DNA of 64,000 nt from Mesorhizobium sp. L-8-3 (GTDB lineage Bacteria > Pseudomonadota > Alphaproteobacteria > Rhizobiales > Rhizobiaceae): positions 6,759,501 to 6,823,500 of the forward strand of contig NZ_AP023262.1 in assembly GCF_016756615.1 (NCBI RefSeq), written 5' to 3'. Of the stretch, positions 26,019-36,711 are shown piece after piece. Below the pieces are notes generated by a model. The model did not search any database. It was not told where the DNA came from and worked only from the letters and a program-made list of their open reading frames with translations. How positions within the stretch are numbered: the stretch's first letter is position 1; each line of letters opens with the position of its first letter. A program made the translations under genes and the position numbers.

Positions 26019-26358
26019 GCTGTCTTCCAAGTCTTGCCGCGTCGTTCCTCCGGCAGGTCTCCGCCATTCGGAAGGCACCACGCGAATGTCCAATAGCCCA
26101 GGCTCGCACGGGACGTGGCGCTTCGGCGCCCCGGCCGGCGGGACGCAGGCCCGCAGGGATTAGCCGAACGCGCCCGGCCTGTCACCAGCTTTCCGGTGGC
26201 GGAAGTCTCATGGATCCGACGGAGCCGTCCGACCGAGGATCCGCCATGGTGAACAAAGGCTGAAGAAGCACCCTCGTTTTCGAGCTATCTTCAAAACTCG
26301 GAATTCAAGTATTTCTGCGATGACTTCCGGCGGTATCGGGCTGTCTTGGGGTAAGGCA
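26019..26358. other. Divergent promoter region between the HAD and TadG-like genes
   Basis: This 340-bp region has outward-facing genes on both sides. It contains a short GACGG/CCGTC hairpin at 26218-26229 and an AT-richer stretch before the TadG-like gene (26275-26320). No gene was seen. Confidence 0.4.
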
Positions 26359-28314
26359 ATGATCCGTCGGTTCCTGCGGGACATACGCGGCAACTATGCG
26401 ATGATGACCGCCATCGCGACAGTGCCGATCATGGGCGGCCTGGCGCTGGCCGTCGACTACGGCCAGATGAGCCGCCAGCGGCACGACACGCTCAACGCAC
26501 TTGATGCGGCCGGCATTGCGACGGCGCACCGGATCCTGTCGGGTGCGACGGAGACCGAGGTCAAGGCCTATGCCAAGGATTTCTTCGAAACCAATCTCGG
26601 TTCGGTCAGCCCGGAGGATGCGACGCTTTCGATCGTGCTGCCGCAGAACAATACCGGCGGCGGCACGCTGAAACTCAGCGCAAAGCTGAAATACCGGCCC
26701 TATTTCTTTCCCGCCTTCGCGGCGCTGATCGGCAAGACCGACGCGGACGGCACGACGACGCTGGCGATGGATGCGCAGTCGGAGGTCCGGCTCAAGAACA
26801 CGCTCGAGGTCGCACTGGTCCTCGATAATTCCGGCTCCATGAACTACACCGGCAGCGGCACGGGGCAGCAACGCATCACCCTGCTGAAGGCTGCAGCCAA
26901 GCAGCTTATCACGACGCTTTCCAAGCAGGCGGTAATGATGAAGCAGGTCGACAAGCCGGTGCAGTTCGGGCTCGTGCCTTTCGCGGCATCGGTCAACATC
27001 TCCCCTTCCAGCGACAACGAGCCGTGGATGGACACGACGGGCATCTCGCCGATCCACCATGAGAATTTCGACTGGACTTGGATGGATTATGCAAAAAATC
27101 CAAAGAAGTACGCGGAGTTCTCGGGCGGCGTCTGGTACAAGCGGGGCGTGGATTGGGGGGCTTCTCAGGACCGGCCTCTGACCCGTTTCAGCCTCTATGC
27201 CGACATTACGGCCGAAACCGATCGCGAGGCTATTCCCAATACGAGTCGCCGCGTTTGCGCCAAGCCCAGTTCGGACGGCAACTCGTGCGAGAGGTATAAG
27301 AACGAACCCGAATACATCTACGAATACGGTCCTTATGCGAGTTGGCAGGGCTGCGTCGAGGCGCGGCCGTCGCCCTACAACAACAATGACGCGACACCGA
27401 CAACGTCCAACCCCGCAACGCTTTTCGTGCCGATGTTCGCGCCGGACGAACCGAAGCATCTGTGGTTCGACACAGATCGTGACGGCATGCCTAATCTCTT
27501 CGACAAGTCGAGCTTCGGCTACAACAACAACTGGTGGAGCGACTGGGACGACAACTCCGACGCCAAGTCGCGCCTGAAGGACCCGCGCAAATATTTTCGT
27601 GTGAAGCCCTACGGCACTGCTTCCGCCGGCTCCGGCTATGGCCCCAACTTCTCCTGCACGACCAATCCGATCACCCCGCTCCAGGACATCACCGTGGCGG
27701 AGGGCGAGAAGACGATTGTCGATGCGATCGACGCCATGGTGCCCAGCGGCAACACCAATGTGCCGGAGGGCACGGCCTGGGGCTGGCGCGTCGTTTCCAG
27801 CGGCGCGCCCTTCACGGAAGGCCGCAAGGAAACCGAGAAGGGCAACGACAAGGTCGTGATCGTGCTGACCGACGGCGCCAACACCTATGGCGACCTCGGG
27901 AGCACCGACCCCGCCGAGCTGCGCTCGACCTACGCGGCCTATGGCTACACTGGCCAAAAATACGAAGCCGCCAGCATAACCCGCCTGTTCATGGATACGA
28001 GCAGCAACGTCGGCAAGACGAGCTACGACTCCTCCAACTATACGCGCGCCCTCGACGAGCAGATGCAGACGGTCTGCACCAACGCCAAGGCGGCGGGCGT
28101 GATCATCATGACGGTGTCGCTCGACCTCAGCCTGTCGAAGTCCAGCGAGAAGAAGGCGATCGAAGCGCTGGAGGCCTGCGCGTCGGAATCGCGCTTCCGC
28201 AAGGGTGACGACGGCAAGCCGAAGAAGCTCTATTACAACGCCACCGGGAGCGATCTCGCGGAAAAGTTCAAGGAGATCGCCGACGAACTGTCGAACCTGC
28301 GGATCGTGAGTTGA
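26359..28314 (+). CDS. TadG-like protein with von Willebrand factor A domain
   Basis: This 651-residue protein starts with the TadE/TadG-like segment (MIRRFLRDIRGNYAMMTAI), a single membrane helix near residues 15-35, then a pseudopilin-like stretch. A vWA domain begins near residue 150 with the MIDAS motif DNSGS at 156-160 and continues, with a long insertion (about 230-430), to VIVLTDGANTYG. TadG proteins help assemble Flp/Tad pili or act as adhesive surface proteins. No other tad genes are adjacent. The start is ATG 26359 behind GGGGTAAGG. Confidence 0.85.
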   Translation: MIRRFLRDIRGNYAMMTAIATVPIMGGLALAVDYGQMSRQRHDTLNALDAAGIATAHRILSGATETEVKAYAKDFFETNLGSVSPEDATLSIVLPQNNTGGGTLKLSAKLKYRPYFFPAFAALIGKTDADGTTTLAMDAQSEVRLKNTLEVALVLDNSGSMNYTGSGTGQQRITLLKAAAKQLITTLSKQAVMMKQVDKPVQFGLVPFAASVNISPSSDNEPWMDTTGISPIHHENFDWTWMDYAKNPKKYAEFSGGVWYKRGVDWGASQDRPLTRFSLYADITAETDREAIPNTSRRVCAKPSSDGNSCERYKNEPEYIYEYGPYASWQGCVEARPSPYNNNDATPTTSNPATLFVPMFAPDEPKHLWFDTDRDGMPNLFDKSSFGYNNNWWSDWDDNSDAKSRLKDPRKYFRVKPYGTASAGSGYGPNFSCTTNPITPLQDITVAEGEKTIVDAIDAMVPSGNTNVPEGTAWGWRVVSSGAPFTEGRKETEKGNDKVVIVLTDGANTYGDLGSTDPAELRSTYAAYGYTGQKYEAASITRLFMDTSSNVGKTSYDSSNYTRALDEQMQTVCTNAKAAGVIIMTVSLDLSLSKSSEKKAIEALEACASESRFRKGDDGKPKKLYYNATGSDLAEKFKEIADELSNLRIVS

Positions 28315-28460
28315 TCGGCCGGCGCCTCCTTGGACACTGGATTTTTCTGGAATACCCGTTTGGTCGAAGCTTTTTCCAGCGCGGAGGCGTTTCGCGCCGA
28401 TAGCGATCTTGCCCGGCACTTCCGGCATCGGCATAGTCGCGCCTCTTGCGGGGACCTCCA

Positions 28461-29093
28461 ATGCCGGAACCGACCAATCTCGTCGCCTTTGCCCTGATCG
28501 CGCTCGGCATGGTGCTCACGCCGGGGCCGAACATGATCTACCTGATCTCGCGGTCGATCTCGCAAGGCCGCATGGCCGGGCTTGTCTCGCTCGGCGGAGT
28601 GGCGCTCGGTTTCGTCTTCTATCTGGTCTGCGCGGTCTTCGGCATCACCGCGCTGCTGCTGGCTGTGCCCTACGCCTATGACGCGCTGCGCTTCGGCGGG
28701 GCGCTCTACCTCCTGTGGCTGGCCTGGCAGGCGGTACGGCCAGGCGGCCGTTCGCCCTTCCAGGTCAAGGACCTGCCCAAGGACAGTCCGTGCCGGCTGT
28801 TTACGATGGGTTTGCTGACCAATCTGCTGAACCCCAAGATCGCGGTGATGTATCTTTCGCTGCTGCCGCAATTCGTGACGCCCGACAATGGCAGTGTGCT
28901 CGGCCAGCTCCTGATGCTCGGCGCGATGCAGATCGCGGTCAGCGTGACCGTCAACGCCATCATCGCGGTGATGGCCGGCTCGATCGCGGCGTTCCTCACC
29001 GGCCGGCCCTTCTGGGCGATCGTCCAGCGCTGGCTGATGGGCATGGTGCTGGCCGGGCTGGCTGTCAGGATGGCCACAGAGGCCCGGCGGTAG
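28461..29093 (+). CDS. LysE-family amino acid/homoserine lactone exporter
   Basis: The 210-residue inner-membrane protein has about six helices and the family signature GMVLTPGPNMIYLISRSISQG near the N-terminus. The second half has TNLLNPKIAVMYLSLLPQFV, where NPK is conserved. RhtB/LysE proteins export amino acids or related metabolites by proton antiport. An upstream in-frame TTG (28446) is unlikely to be used. It is single, 146 bp after the TadG-like gene. Substrate not predictable. Confidence 0.88.
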   Translation: MPEPTNLVAFALIALGMVLTPGPNMIYLISRSISQGRMAGLVSLGGVALGFVFYLVCAVFGITALLLAVPYAYDALRFGGALYLLWLAWQAVRPGGRSPFQVKDLPKDSPCRLFTMGLLTNLLNPKIAVMYLSLLPQFVTPDNGSVLGQLLMLGAMQIAVSVTVNAIIAVMAGSIAAFLTGRPFWAIVQRWLMGMVLAGLAVRMATEARR

Positions 29094-29193
29094 GGGTTCG
29101 CGATTGACCTCCAGCGTCATGCCGGCCCGGGCGCAGATCTGCTGACAGAGCCATGTTGAAGACCGCGACAGTGGGACGACCGTCGGTCGCCGC

Positions 29194-30732
29194 TCAGTCC
29201 ATATGTGCCGCCGGTGCGCCGCCCTGCGCCGGCGCCCGGGGCTTGCGCAGCAGGAACACCAGCGGCATGGCGCAGAGCGTGACGATCATCATCAGCTTGA
29301 AGTCGTCGACATAGGAGATCATCAGAGCCTGCTGGGTGACGAGGCCGTTGAGCTGGGTGAGCGCGGCGGGGTCACCGCCCGCGGCAGAGGGCGACGATGC
29401 CCACAGGTTCGGGTTGAAGGGCGTGATGGCTTGGGCCAGCTCGGCATGATTGATCTGCGTGTTGCGCGTCAGGACGACGATGACGATCGAAATGCCGATC
29501 GACGAACCGATGTTGCGCACGAGGCTGAAGAGCGCCGTCGCGTCGGTGCGGAAACGCGCGTCCAGCGTGGCGAAGGCGACCGTCGACAGCGGCACGAAGA
29601 CCAGTCCCAGGCCAAGCCCTTGGACGACGCCGCTCTCGATGATGAGATAGCTGTCCATCTGCGGCGAGAAGCCGGTCATCACGTAAAGCGAGTAAGCCGT
29701 CAGCACGAGCCCGGTCACCACCAGATAGCGGGCGTCGACGAGCCGCACGAGGCGACCGACCAGGATCATTGAGATCATCGTGCCGACGCCGCGCGGGGCC
29801 ATGACGAGGCCGGTGGTGATCGTCGGATAACCGAAGATGTTCGACAGCATCGGCGGCAGCAGGGCGAGGCTGGCCAGCAGGATGACACCGATGACGAAGA
29901 TGAACACAAGGCCGGTCACGAAGTTGCGGTCGGCGAAGATCTTGCGGTCGATGAAGGTGTTCTCGCCGGTCGCCAGATGGATCACGAAGACCCAGAAGCC
30001 GGTGAGCGAAAGGCCGAGCTCGATCCAGATTTCGGGCGAGGAGAACCAGTCGACCTCGGCGCCCCTGTCGAGCATGAGCTGTAGCGCGCCGACACCGAGC
30101 GACAGCATGGCGAAGCCGAAGAAGTCGAAGCCGCGCAGGCGCCGGGCGACGGAGGGCAGATAGGCGGCCGAGCCGAGCAGCGCGATGATGCCGACCGGCA
30201 GATTGATGAAGAAGACCCAGCGCCAGTTGAAGCTCTCGGTCAGCCAGCCGCCCAGCGTCGGACCGATGATCGGGCCGACCATGATGCCCGCACCCCACAT
30301 GGCCATGGCCTGGCCGTGGCGCTCCTTGGGGTTGATGTCGAGCAGGAAGGTCTGCGAGAGCGGCACGATCGCCGCCCCGAACACGCCTTGGAGCAGGCGG
30401 AAAAGCACCATGCTCTCCAGGCTCCATGACATGCCGCAGAGCATCGACGTGATCGTGAAGCCGACCACCGAAACGAGGAAAAGCTCCTTGCGGCCGATCC
30501 GGTCGGACAGCCAGCCCGTGACCGGCGTCATGATGGCGGCCGCCACGATATAGGAGGTCAGCACCCAGTTGATCGTGTCCTGGGACGCACCGAGGTCGCC
30601 AACCATCGAGGGCAGCGCGACATTGGCGATGGTGGTGTCGAGCACCTGCATCACCGTCGCCAGCATGATCGAAATGGTGATCAGCCCGCGATGGGGGACG
30701 TCTTCGGCGCTTCGGGTCGAGGACTGGCTCAT
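29194..30732 (-). CDS. emrB: DHA2-family MFS multidrug transporter (EmrB-like)
   Basis: This 512-residue protein has 14 predicted membrane helices, as in the DHA2 family. Motif A (GWLSDRIGRKELFLV) is after helix 2 and motif C-like GAGIMVGPIIGPTLGGWL is in helix 5. It is the proton-driven inner-membrane pump of a tripartite EmrAB-TolC type system. It is third in the marR-emrA-emrB operon, 46 bp after emrA, and therefore probably induced when the MarR repressor binds a ligand. Confidence 0.92.
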   Translation of the reverse strand: MSQSSTRSAEDVPHRGLITISIMLATVMQVLDTTIANVALPSMVGDLGASQDTINWVLTSYIVAAAIMTPVTGWLSDRIGRKELFLVSVVGFTITSMLCGMSWSLESMVLFRLLQGVFGAAIVPLSQTFLLDINPKERHGQAMAMWGAGIMVGPIIGPTLGGWLTESFNWRWVFFINLPVGIIALLGSAAYLPSVARRLRGFDFFGFAMLSLGVGALQLMLDRGAEVDWFSSPEIWIELGLSLTGFWVFVIHLATGENTFIDRKIFADRNFVTGLVFIFVIGVILLASLALLPPMLSNIFGYPTITTGLVMAPRGVGTMISMILVGRLVRLVDARYLVVTGLVLTAYSLYVMTGFSPQMDSYLIIESGVVQGLGLGLVFVPLSTVAFATLDARFRTDATALFSLVRNIGSSIGISIVIVVLTRNTQINHAELAQAITPFNPNLWASSPSAAGGDPAALTQLNGLVTQQALMISYVDDFKLMMIVTLCAMPLVFLLRKPRAPAQGGAPAAHMD

Positions 30733-30778
30733 GGCAGCATCCCTGTCGGCCGGAAAGGGATCTCCGGCCGGGGAAAAC

Positions 30779-31930
30779 CTATTCCGCCGCGTTGGCCGAG
30801 CCGAGCAGGCTGCCGAAGCCGCGGCTGACGCCGGTGTCGACAGATACCGTAGCGCTCATGCCCGTGCGCAGCGCGAGATCGGCTCCCGCTGTGTCGAGCT
30901 TGAGCCGCACCGGGATGCGCTGCGTGACCTTGACCCAGTTGCCGGTGGCATTCTGGGCAGGCAGCAGCGAGAATTCGGCTCCGGTGCCCGCGCCGATCGC
31001 TTCCACCGTCGCCTCGAAGGCGTGGCCGGGATAGGTGTCGAGCACGATCTCGGCCTTCTGCCCGGGCTTCATGTTGGTGAGCTGCGTCTCCTTGAAATTC
31101 GCCTCGACCCAGGTGTCGCCGGTCTCGACCAGGCTGAACAGCGGCGTGCCTGATGCAACGAACTGGCCGAGCTTGAAGGACGAGGCCTGCGAGACCATGC
31201 CGTCGGCGGGTGCCCGCACCGTGGTCTGGCTCAGCGCATAGGCGGCCTTGTCGCGCGCGGCGAGAGCCGAAAGCACGGCCGGATGCTTGTCCGTCGCGAT
31301 GTCAGGGTCGCCGCCGATCGCGGCGCGCGCGCTGGCGATGCCCTGCCGGGCGGCGGCGTGTTCCTCACGCGCCTTATCGACGTCGCGTTGCGCGGCATCG
31401 AGCGTGGCCTTCGCGCTGATGCCCTTGTCGGCGAGATCGGTGATGCGGTCGAACTGCGCCTTGGCATAGTCGAGTTCGCCCGACGCCACACGCTCCTGGG
31501 CGACTGCTTGGCTATAGGCCGCGCGCAGTTGCTCGACCTGAAGGCGTGCTGCGGCGAGGGCCGCGTTGGCCTCGGAGAGCGCAATGCGATAAGGCTCCGG
31601 ATCGACGACGAAGAGCACGTCGCCGGCCTTCACCATCGCATTGTCGGCGACGTCGACCTCGACGATCCGACCCGTCGCTTCCGAGGCGATCGACACCCTG
31701 GCCTGCCGCAGATTGGCGTTCTCGGTTTCCTGGTAGCGTCCGCCGGTAACCCAGACATAACCGCCGCCCACCACGAGCGCCACAGGCAGCAGGGCCATAA
31801 GCAGCGCGCGACCGAGCTTGCGCCTCGGCGCCGGCTGCACGAGCTGCAGCGACGTCACCGGCGCCGGCGTTGCCGGCGCTTCCGATCTCGCCGCGGGACC
31901 GGCCTCGTTCACCTTCTCCACCGCACTCAT
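30779..31930 (-). CDS. emrA: HlyD/EmrA-family membrane fusion protein
   Basis: This 383-residue periplasmic adaptor has an N-terminal membrane anchor (about 40-62), a biotinyl-lipoyl-like domain (SIASEATGRIVEVDVADN), an alpha-helical hairpin (about 115-235) and a beta-barrel domain (ANFKETQLTNMKPGQKA). It links EmrB to a TolC-type outer membrane channel. Its ATG overlaps the marR stop in the sequence ATGA, so translation is coupled. A much longer open frame exists upstream, but only the part from 31930 is EmrA-like. Confidence 0.93.
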   Translation of the reverse strand: MSAVEKVNEAGPAARSEAPATPAPVTSLQLVQPAPRRKLGRALLMALLPVALVVGGGYVWVTGGRYQETENANLRQARVSIASEATGRIVEVDVADNAMVKAGDVLFVVDPEPYRIALSEANAALAAARLQVEQLRAAYSQAVAQERVASGELDYAKAQFDRITDLADKGISAKATLDAAQRDVDKAREEHAAARQGIASARAAIGGDPDIATDKHPAVLSALAARDKAAYALSQTTVRAPADGMVSQASSFKLGQFVASGTPLFSLVETGDTWVEANFKETQLTNMKPGQKAEIVLDTYPGHAFEATVEAIGAGTGAEFSLLPAQNATGNWVKVTQRIPVRLKLDTAGADLALRTGMSATVSVDTGVSRGFGSLLGSANAAE

Positions 31931-32418
31931 GCCTTTTTTTCCTTCGCCACATCCTTCGCCGGGCCCGGCTCCGCCGACGGCGGCGTCTCGCCGTCGGAGA
32001 GATTGTCGACGATCGCGACAAGGCCGTCGATCGTCGCCTTCCGGGCCTGAGGCGAAAGCCCCGCCAGGGCATCCTCGTAAACTTCGCCCGCCATGCTCTT
32101 GACCTCGGCGAACGCCGCGCGGCTCCTGGCAGTCGGGAAGATCATGCGCACGCGGCGATCGTTGGCGTCCTGGCGGCGTTCGATCCAGCCACCTTCTTCC
32201 ATGCGGTCGAGCAGACGGGAAACGCTGATCGGCTCGATTTCGAGCAGTTCGGCGAGCCGCGCCTGCGCGACACCCTCCTCCTTCACCAAGCGCACGAGCA
32301 GCCGCCACTGGGCCGCGGACAGCCCATAGCCGCTGGCCCTCGCCTCGAAGCGCTTGCGCAGCAGACGCGCAGCGTCGTGGAGGAGGAAACCGAGCCTTTC
32401 GATGCCTTCCGTTGTCAT
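31927..32418 (-). CDS. MarR-family transcriptional regulator
   Basis: The 163-residue protein has the MarR winged helix. SAAQWRLLVRLVKEEGVAQARLAELLEIEPISVSRLLDRMEEGGWIERR covers helices 3-4 and the wing, with the DRR wing tip (NDRRVRM). MarR repressors bind phenolic or other drug-like ligands and release their DNA. It is first in the operon with emrA and emrB. A palindromic site lies just upstream at 32430-32449, suggesting autorepression. The Pro/Glu/Lys-rich C-terminal tail is extra. Confidence 0.92.
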   Translation of the reverse strand: MTTEGIERLGFLLHDAARLLRKRFEARASGYGLSAAQWRLLVRLVKEEGVAQARLAELLEIEPISVSRLLDRMEEGGWIERRQDANDRRVRMIFPTARSRAAFAEVKSMAGEVYEDALAGLSPQARKATIDGLVAIVDNLSDGETPPSAEPGPAKDVAKEKKA

Positions 32419-32449
32419 GAGCGTGATATATAATGAGCGTGCTTATTAT
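32417..32449. promoter_or_regulatory. Candidate MarR operator
   Basis: Within 33 bp there are two direct copies of ATGAGCGTG, 16 bp apart (32417-32425 and 32433-32441), and an imperfect 20-bp palindrome at 32430-32449 with arms ATAATGAGC/GCTTATTAT (one mismatch). It is immediately upstream of, and touches, the marR start codon, where a repressor would block transcription. Confidence 0.55.
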
Positions 32450-32544
32450 TCAAGTGGCCGGCTTCGTCACAACCGCTCGATCGACGCTTTGCGCAAAACG
32501 GTTCCCTCCGCCGCGCTTTCCTTCGCAAGTTTTGGCTCTACATG

Positions 32545-32574
32545 CTTGACTCCAAAAAACCCAGCCACTATCTC
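32545..32574 (+). promoter_or_regulatory. groESL promoter
   Basis: TTGACT (32546-32551), 17 bp, then TATCTC (32569-32574) fits a vegetative promoter. Read as CTTGAC...CACTATCTC, it also fits the alphaproteobacterial heat-shock sigma (RpoH) form. A transcript would start about 32581, just before CIRCE. Confidence 0.6.
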
Positions 32575-32583
32575 ACCGCCACG

Positions 32584-32610
32584 TTGGCACTCCTCTCGGG
32601 TGAGTGCTAA
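32584..32610. promoter_or_regulatory. CIRCE operator (HrcA binding site)
   Basis: TTGGCACTC-N9-GAGTGCTAA matches the CIRCE consensus TTAGCACTC-N9-GAGTGCTAA at all but one arm position. It sits at the expected start of the groESL transcript, so HrcA repression of groESL is strongly implied. Confidence 0.93.
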
Positions 32611-32670
32611 CGATAGTCCGGGCCACCGGACGGAGGATTTCTCTCAACATCCGATCGAGGATCTAACAAG

Positions 32671-32967
32671 ATGGCAAAGTCGAAGTTCCGCCCGCTTCAT
32701 GACCGCGTGGTCGTTCGCCGGGTCGAATCCGAGGAGAAGACCAAAGGCGGCATCATCATCCCCGACACCGCCAAGGAGAAGCCGCAGGAAGGCGAGATCA
32801 TCGCCGTCGGCTCGGGCGCCCGCGACGAGAGCGGCAAGCTGGTTCCGCTCGATGTCAAGGCCGGCGACCGCGTCCTGTTCGGCAAGTGGTCGGGCACCGA
32901 AGTGAAGCTCAATGGCGAAGACCTTCTGATCATGAAGGAATCCGACATCATGGGCATCATCGGCTGA
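32671..32967 (+). CDS. groS: Co-chaperonin GroES
   Basis: The 98-residue protein forms the heptameric lid of GroEL. It shows the normal start FRPLHDRVVVRR, the mobile loop EEKTKGGIIIPDTAKEKPQEG and the C-terminal LLIMKESDIMGII. Start ATG 32671 follows GAGGATC. It is transcribed with groL 62 bp downstream and preceded by CIRCE and a dual-type promoter. Confidence 0.98.
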   Translation: MAKSKFRPLHDRVVVRRVESEEKTKGGIIIPDTAKEKPQEGEIIAVGSGARDESGKLVPLDVKAGDRVLFGKWSGTEVKLNGEDLLIMKESDIMGIIG

Positions 32968-33029
32968 TCACGCCCAAGACATCCGCACCATCAATCTGAA
33001 TTTCGGGCCAATTGCCCAGGAGCTTAAAC

Positions 33030-34673
<1,644 letters not shown>

Positions 34674-34700
34674 GAAGTCCATTCTGTCACAGAAATTCGG

Positions 34701-34730
34701 AAAGGGCGCCTCTCGGCGCCCTTTTTCTTT
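34701..34730 (+). terminator. Rho-independent terminator of groESL
   Basis: A GGGCGCC/GGCGCCC stem with a TCTC loop followed by TTTTTCTTT lies 28 bp after the groL stop. Confidence 0.9.
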
Positions 34731-34891
34731 GGCGACTGCGCAACAGAAGGCTTCTTTCCTTCGACCTAGGAAGAATTATCAAGATCGATCAACCCGGGCA
34801 AGCTGAAGTCCTCCCGCCTACACTTCAAGAACCCAGTGAATGCTGTATACTTCCCTTACGATCTTCGATCGATCGAACACTGGAGGGACGC

Positions 34892-35872
34892 ATGGCCGCC
34901 GCAAAATCTTCCGGAAAGCGCATCACACTTGACCAGCTCAAGAAACGCGCCGCCAAGGGCACGCTCACGGACAAGGATCTGCGATCCTACTTCAGGCTGG
35001 ACGAATACAGGAGCAAAGCCTTCGCCCCGGCAATCCAGCTCGACTATGCTCGAGTGGACACCGACGGCAAGGAACTGCCCGATCGGGAAGTAGCCGAAAT
35101 CTTCAATCAGGCAACGAGCACCCGGCGGGAGAAGCCAGCCCCTTCGCAGGAGGCGCCCGCGGCCCCGGTCAAGATACTCGTGGAGGGCGATTCCTGGTTC
35201 AATCTGCCCGATATCTTCATGCCCAGGGACGCGGTCGACATCCTGCGGGAAACCTTCAACGTCTCAAGCGTGGCGATGTGGGGCGACACGCTGGAGAACA
35301 TGCTCAAGCAGAAGCAATATGTGCAGAAGCTCGAATCCGGAAATTTCCGGCATTTCCTGTTCTCGGGCGGCGGCAACGACGTGCTGGGCTCGATCGGCAA
35401 ATATGTGAAGACGCGGACTCCGGGAGACACCGATCCGGCGCATGCGCCCGGCTACGTAAAACCGTCCTTCACGAGCAAGGTCAAGGAGATCATTTCCGGC
35501 TATCAGGAACTCGCCGACGACGTGCGGCAGGCGCGAGGCTCGCGGACCGTGCTTTACGTTCACGCATACGCCAACGCCATTCCCAAGCCGAACGGCAGAT
35601 ATCTCGGACGGCGGCTGGAGGCGCTGGGCTTCGATCCCGCCACCGTCGGGCCGCTCGCCAGGGCGATCGTCGCCCACATGGTGGGGAGGTTCAACGCCGC
35701 GCTCCAGAGTTTCGCCGCGGCACGCGCCAATATCGTCTATGTCGATCTGAGGACGAAGGTGACGGCTGCCGGCGACTGGCACTCGGACGAAATCCACCCC
35801 AGCACGAGGGGCGCCAGGAAAGTGGCGACCGCTTTTGCCGGAGCGATCGGTGCGAATTCGCCCGCTGTCTGA
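34892..35872 (+). CDS. SGNH/GDSL-type hydrolase with unrecognised N-terminal module
   Basis: This 326-residue protein has the SGNH blocks in order: EGDSW with Ser101, GGGNDV with Asn162, and SDEIHP with Asp299 and His302. It is probably an esterase, lipase or acyl hydrolase. There is no signal peptide, so it should be cytoplasmic. The first 65 residues (ITLDQLKKRAAKGTLTDKDL, then RSYF) form a separate small helical module I cannot assign; a Pro-rich linker (82-93) joins it to the hydrolase domain. ATG 34892 follows TGGAGGG. It lies 160 bp beyond the groESL terminator, so it probably has its own promoter. The spacing of the last block and the 60-residue insertion after GGND are unlike secreted GDSL lipases. 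Confidence 0.8.
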   Translation: MAAAKSSGKRITLDQLKKRAAKGTLTDKDLRSYFRLDEYRSKAFAPAIQLDYARVDTDGKELPDREVAEIFNQATSTRREKPAPSQEAPAAPVKILVEGDSWFNLPDIFMPRDAVDILRETFNVSSVAMWGDTLENMLKQKQYVQKLESGNFRHFLFSGGGNDVLGSIGKYVKTRTPGDTDPAHAPGYVKPSFTSKVKEIISGYQELADDVRQARGSRTVLYVHAYANAIPKPNGRYLGRRLEALGFDPATVGPLARAIVAHMVGRFNAALQSFAAARANIVYVDLRTKVTAAGDWHSDEIHPSTRGARKVATAFAGAIGANSPAV

Positions 35873-36167
35873 GTGGCAAGAGCTTCGGCCGGGACGACTT
35901 TTGTGCCGATCGGCTCGGATCACCGGAACACTTTCGCCGCAGTGGCTGCAAGCCGATACGCGATAGCGTCTGCGGGTCCATTTCGACCTGTCGGAGGACA
36001 GGTTTTGAACGGCCGAAAGGTCTACGATGACGACGAGTCACCTCTTCGCGCGCTCCGGGCCGCCCGCGGAAGCGTCATGAGGTTGCGACTTCCTCGCGCC
36101 GGAACGATCGCCTAGCCTGCCGGTACGCCCTTCGGGCGACGTGGTTGAGGAGGGGAAGCATCGACAT

Positions 36168-36689
36168 ATGGCCGACAAGACTCCCGAAAGGCTCGAATGG
36201 GCGGCCGCGACGCTGGCGCCTGGGCCCGCCGACCATATCCTCGAAGTCGGATGCGGCCATGGCGTGCTTCTCTCCCTGCTTGCTGAGAGGCTGACGACGG
36301 GAACGATCACTGCGATCGACCGCTCCGACAAGATGGTCGCCGCAGCGCGTGCGCGCAACGCCGGGCACATTGCCTCCGGCAAGATCGCGATCCGGCAGGC
36401 GGAACTGGCCTCGGCGGATTTCGGCGGCAAGACCTTCGACCGAATCCTTGCGGTCAACGTCAATCTGTTCCGGCTGAAGCCGGCCCGCGAACTGGCGGCC
36501 CTGCGGCGGCTCATCGACGCCGAGGGCAAGCTTTTTCTGTTCTTCGAACCGCCCTCGCCCGCCCAGGCCGAGCCCATCGCGGAAAAGCTCGCCGCGAACC
36601 TCGAAGCCAACGGCTTCCGGGTCGCGCACAAGACCTTCATCGTGCTCGGCTCCGCGCAAGGGGTCTGCATCGTCGCAAACCCGGCGTGA
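36168..36689 (+). CDS. Class I SAM-dependent methyltransferase
   Basis: The 173-residue protein has the SAM-binding motif I ILEVGCGHG, the acidic motif II end (AIDRSDKM) and a motif IV region (FDRILAVNVNLF). The fold is complete but short, with no identifiable substrate domain. Start ATG 36168 follows a strong GAGGAGGGGAAG site. It stands alone, converging on a TetR gene 22 bp downstream. Substrate unknown. Confidence 0.82.
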   Translation: MADKTPERLEWAAATLAPGPADHILEVGCGHGVLLSLLAERLTTGTITAIDRSDKMVAAARARNAGHIASGKIAIRQAELASADFGGKTFDRILAVNVNLFRLKPARELAALRRLIDAEGKLFLFFEPPSPAQAEPIAEKLAANLEANGFRVAHKTFIVLGSAQGVCIVANPA

Positions 36690-36711
36690 GGCACTCCACC
36701 CTTGCTTTGGA

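Noticed and set aside
26305..28461. 718-codon open frame on the minus strand opposite the TadG-like gene
   Set aside because: Composition is biased (Arg/Val/His-rich) with no recognisable motif, whereas the plus strand has a clear vWA domain.
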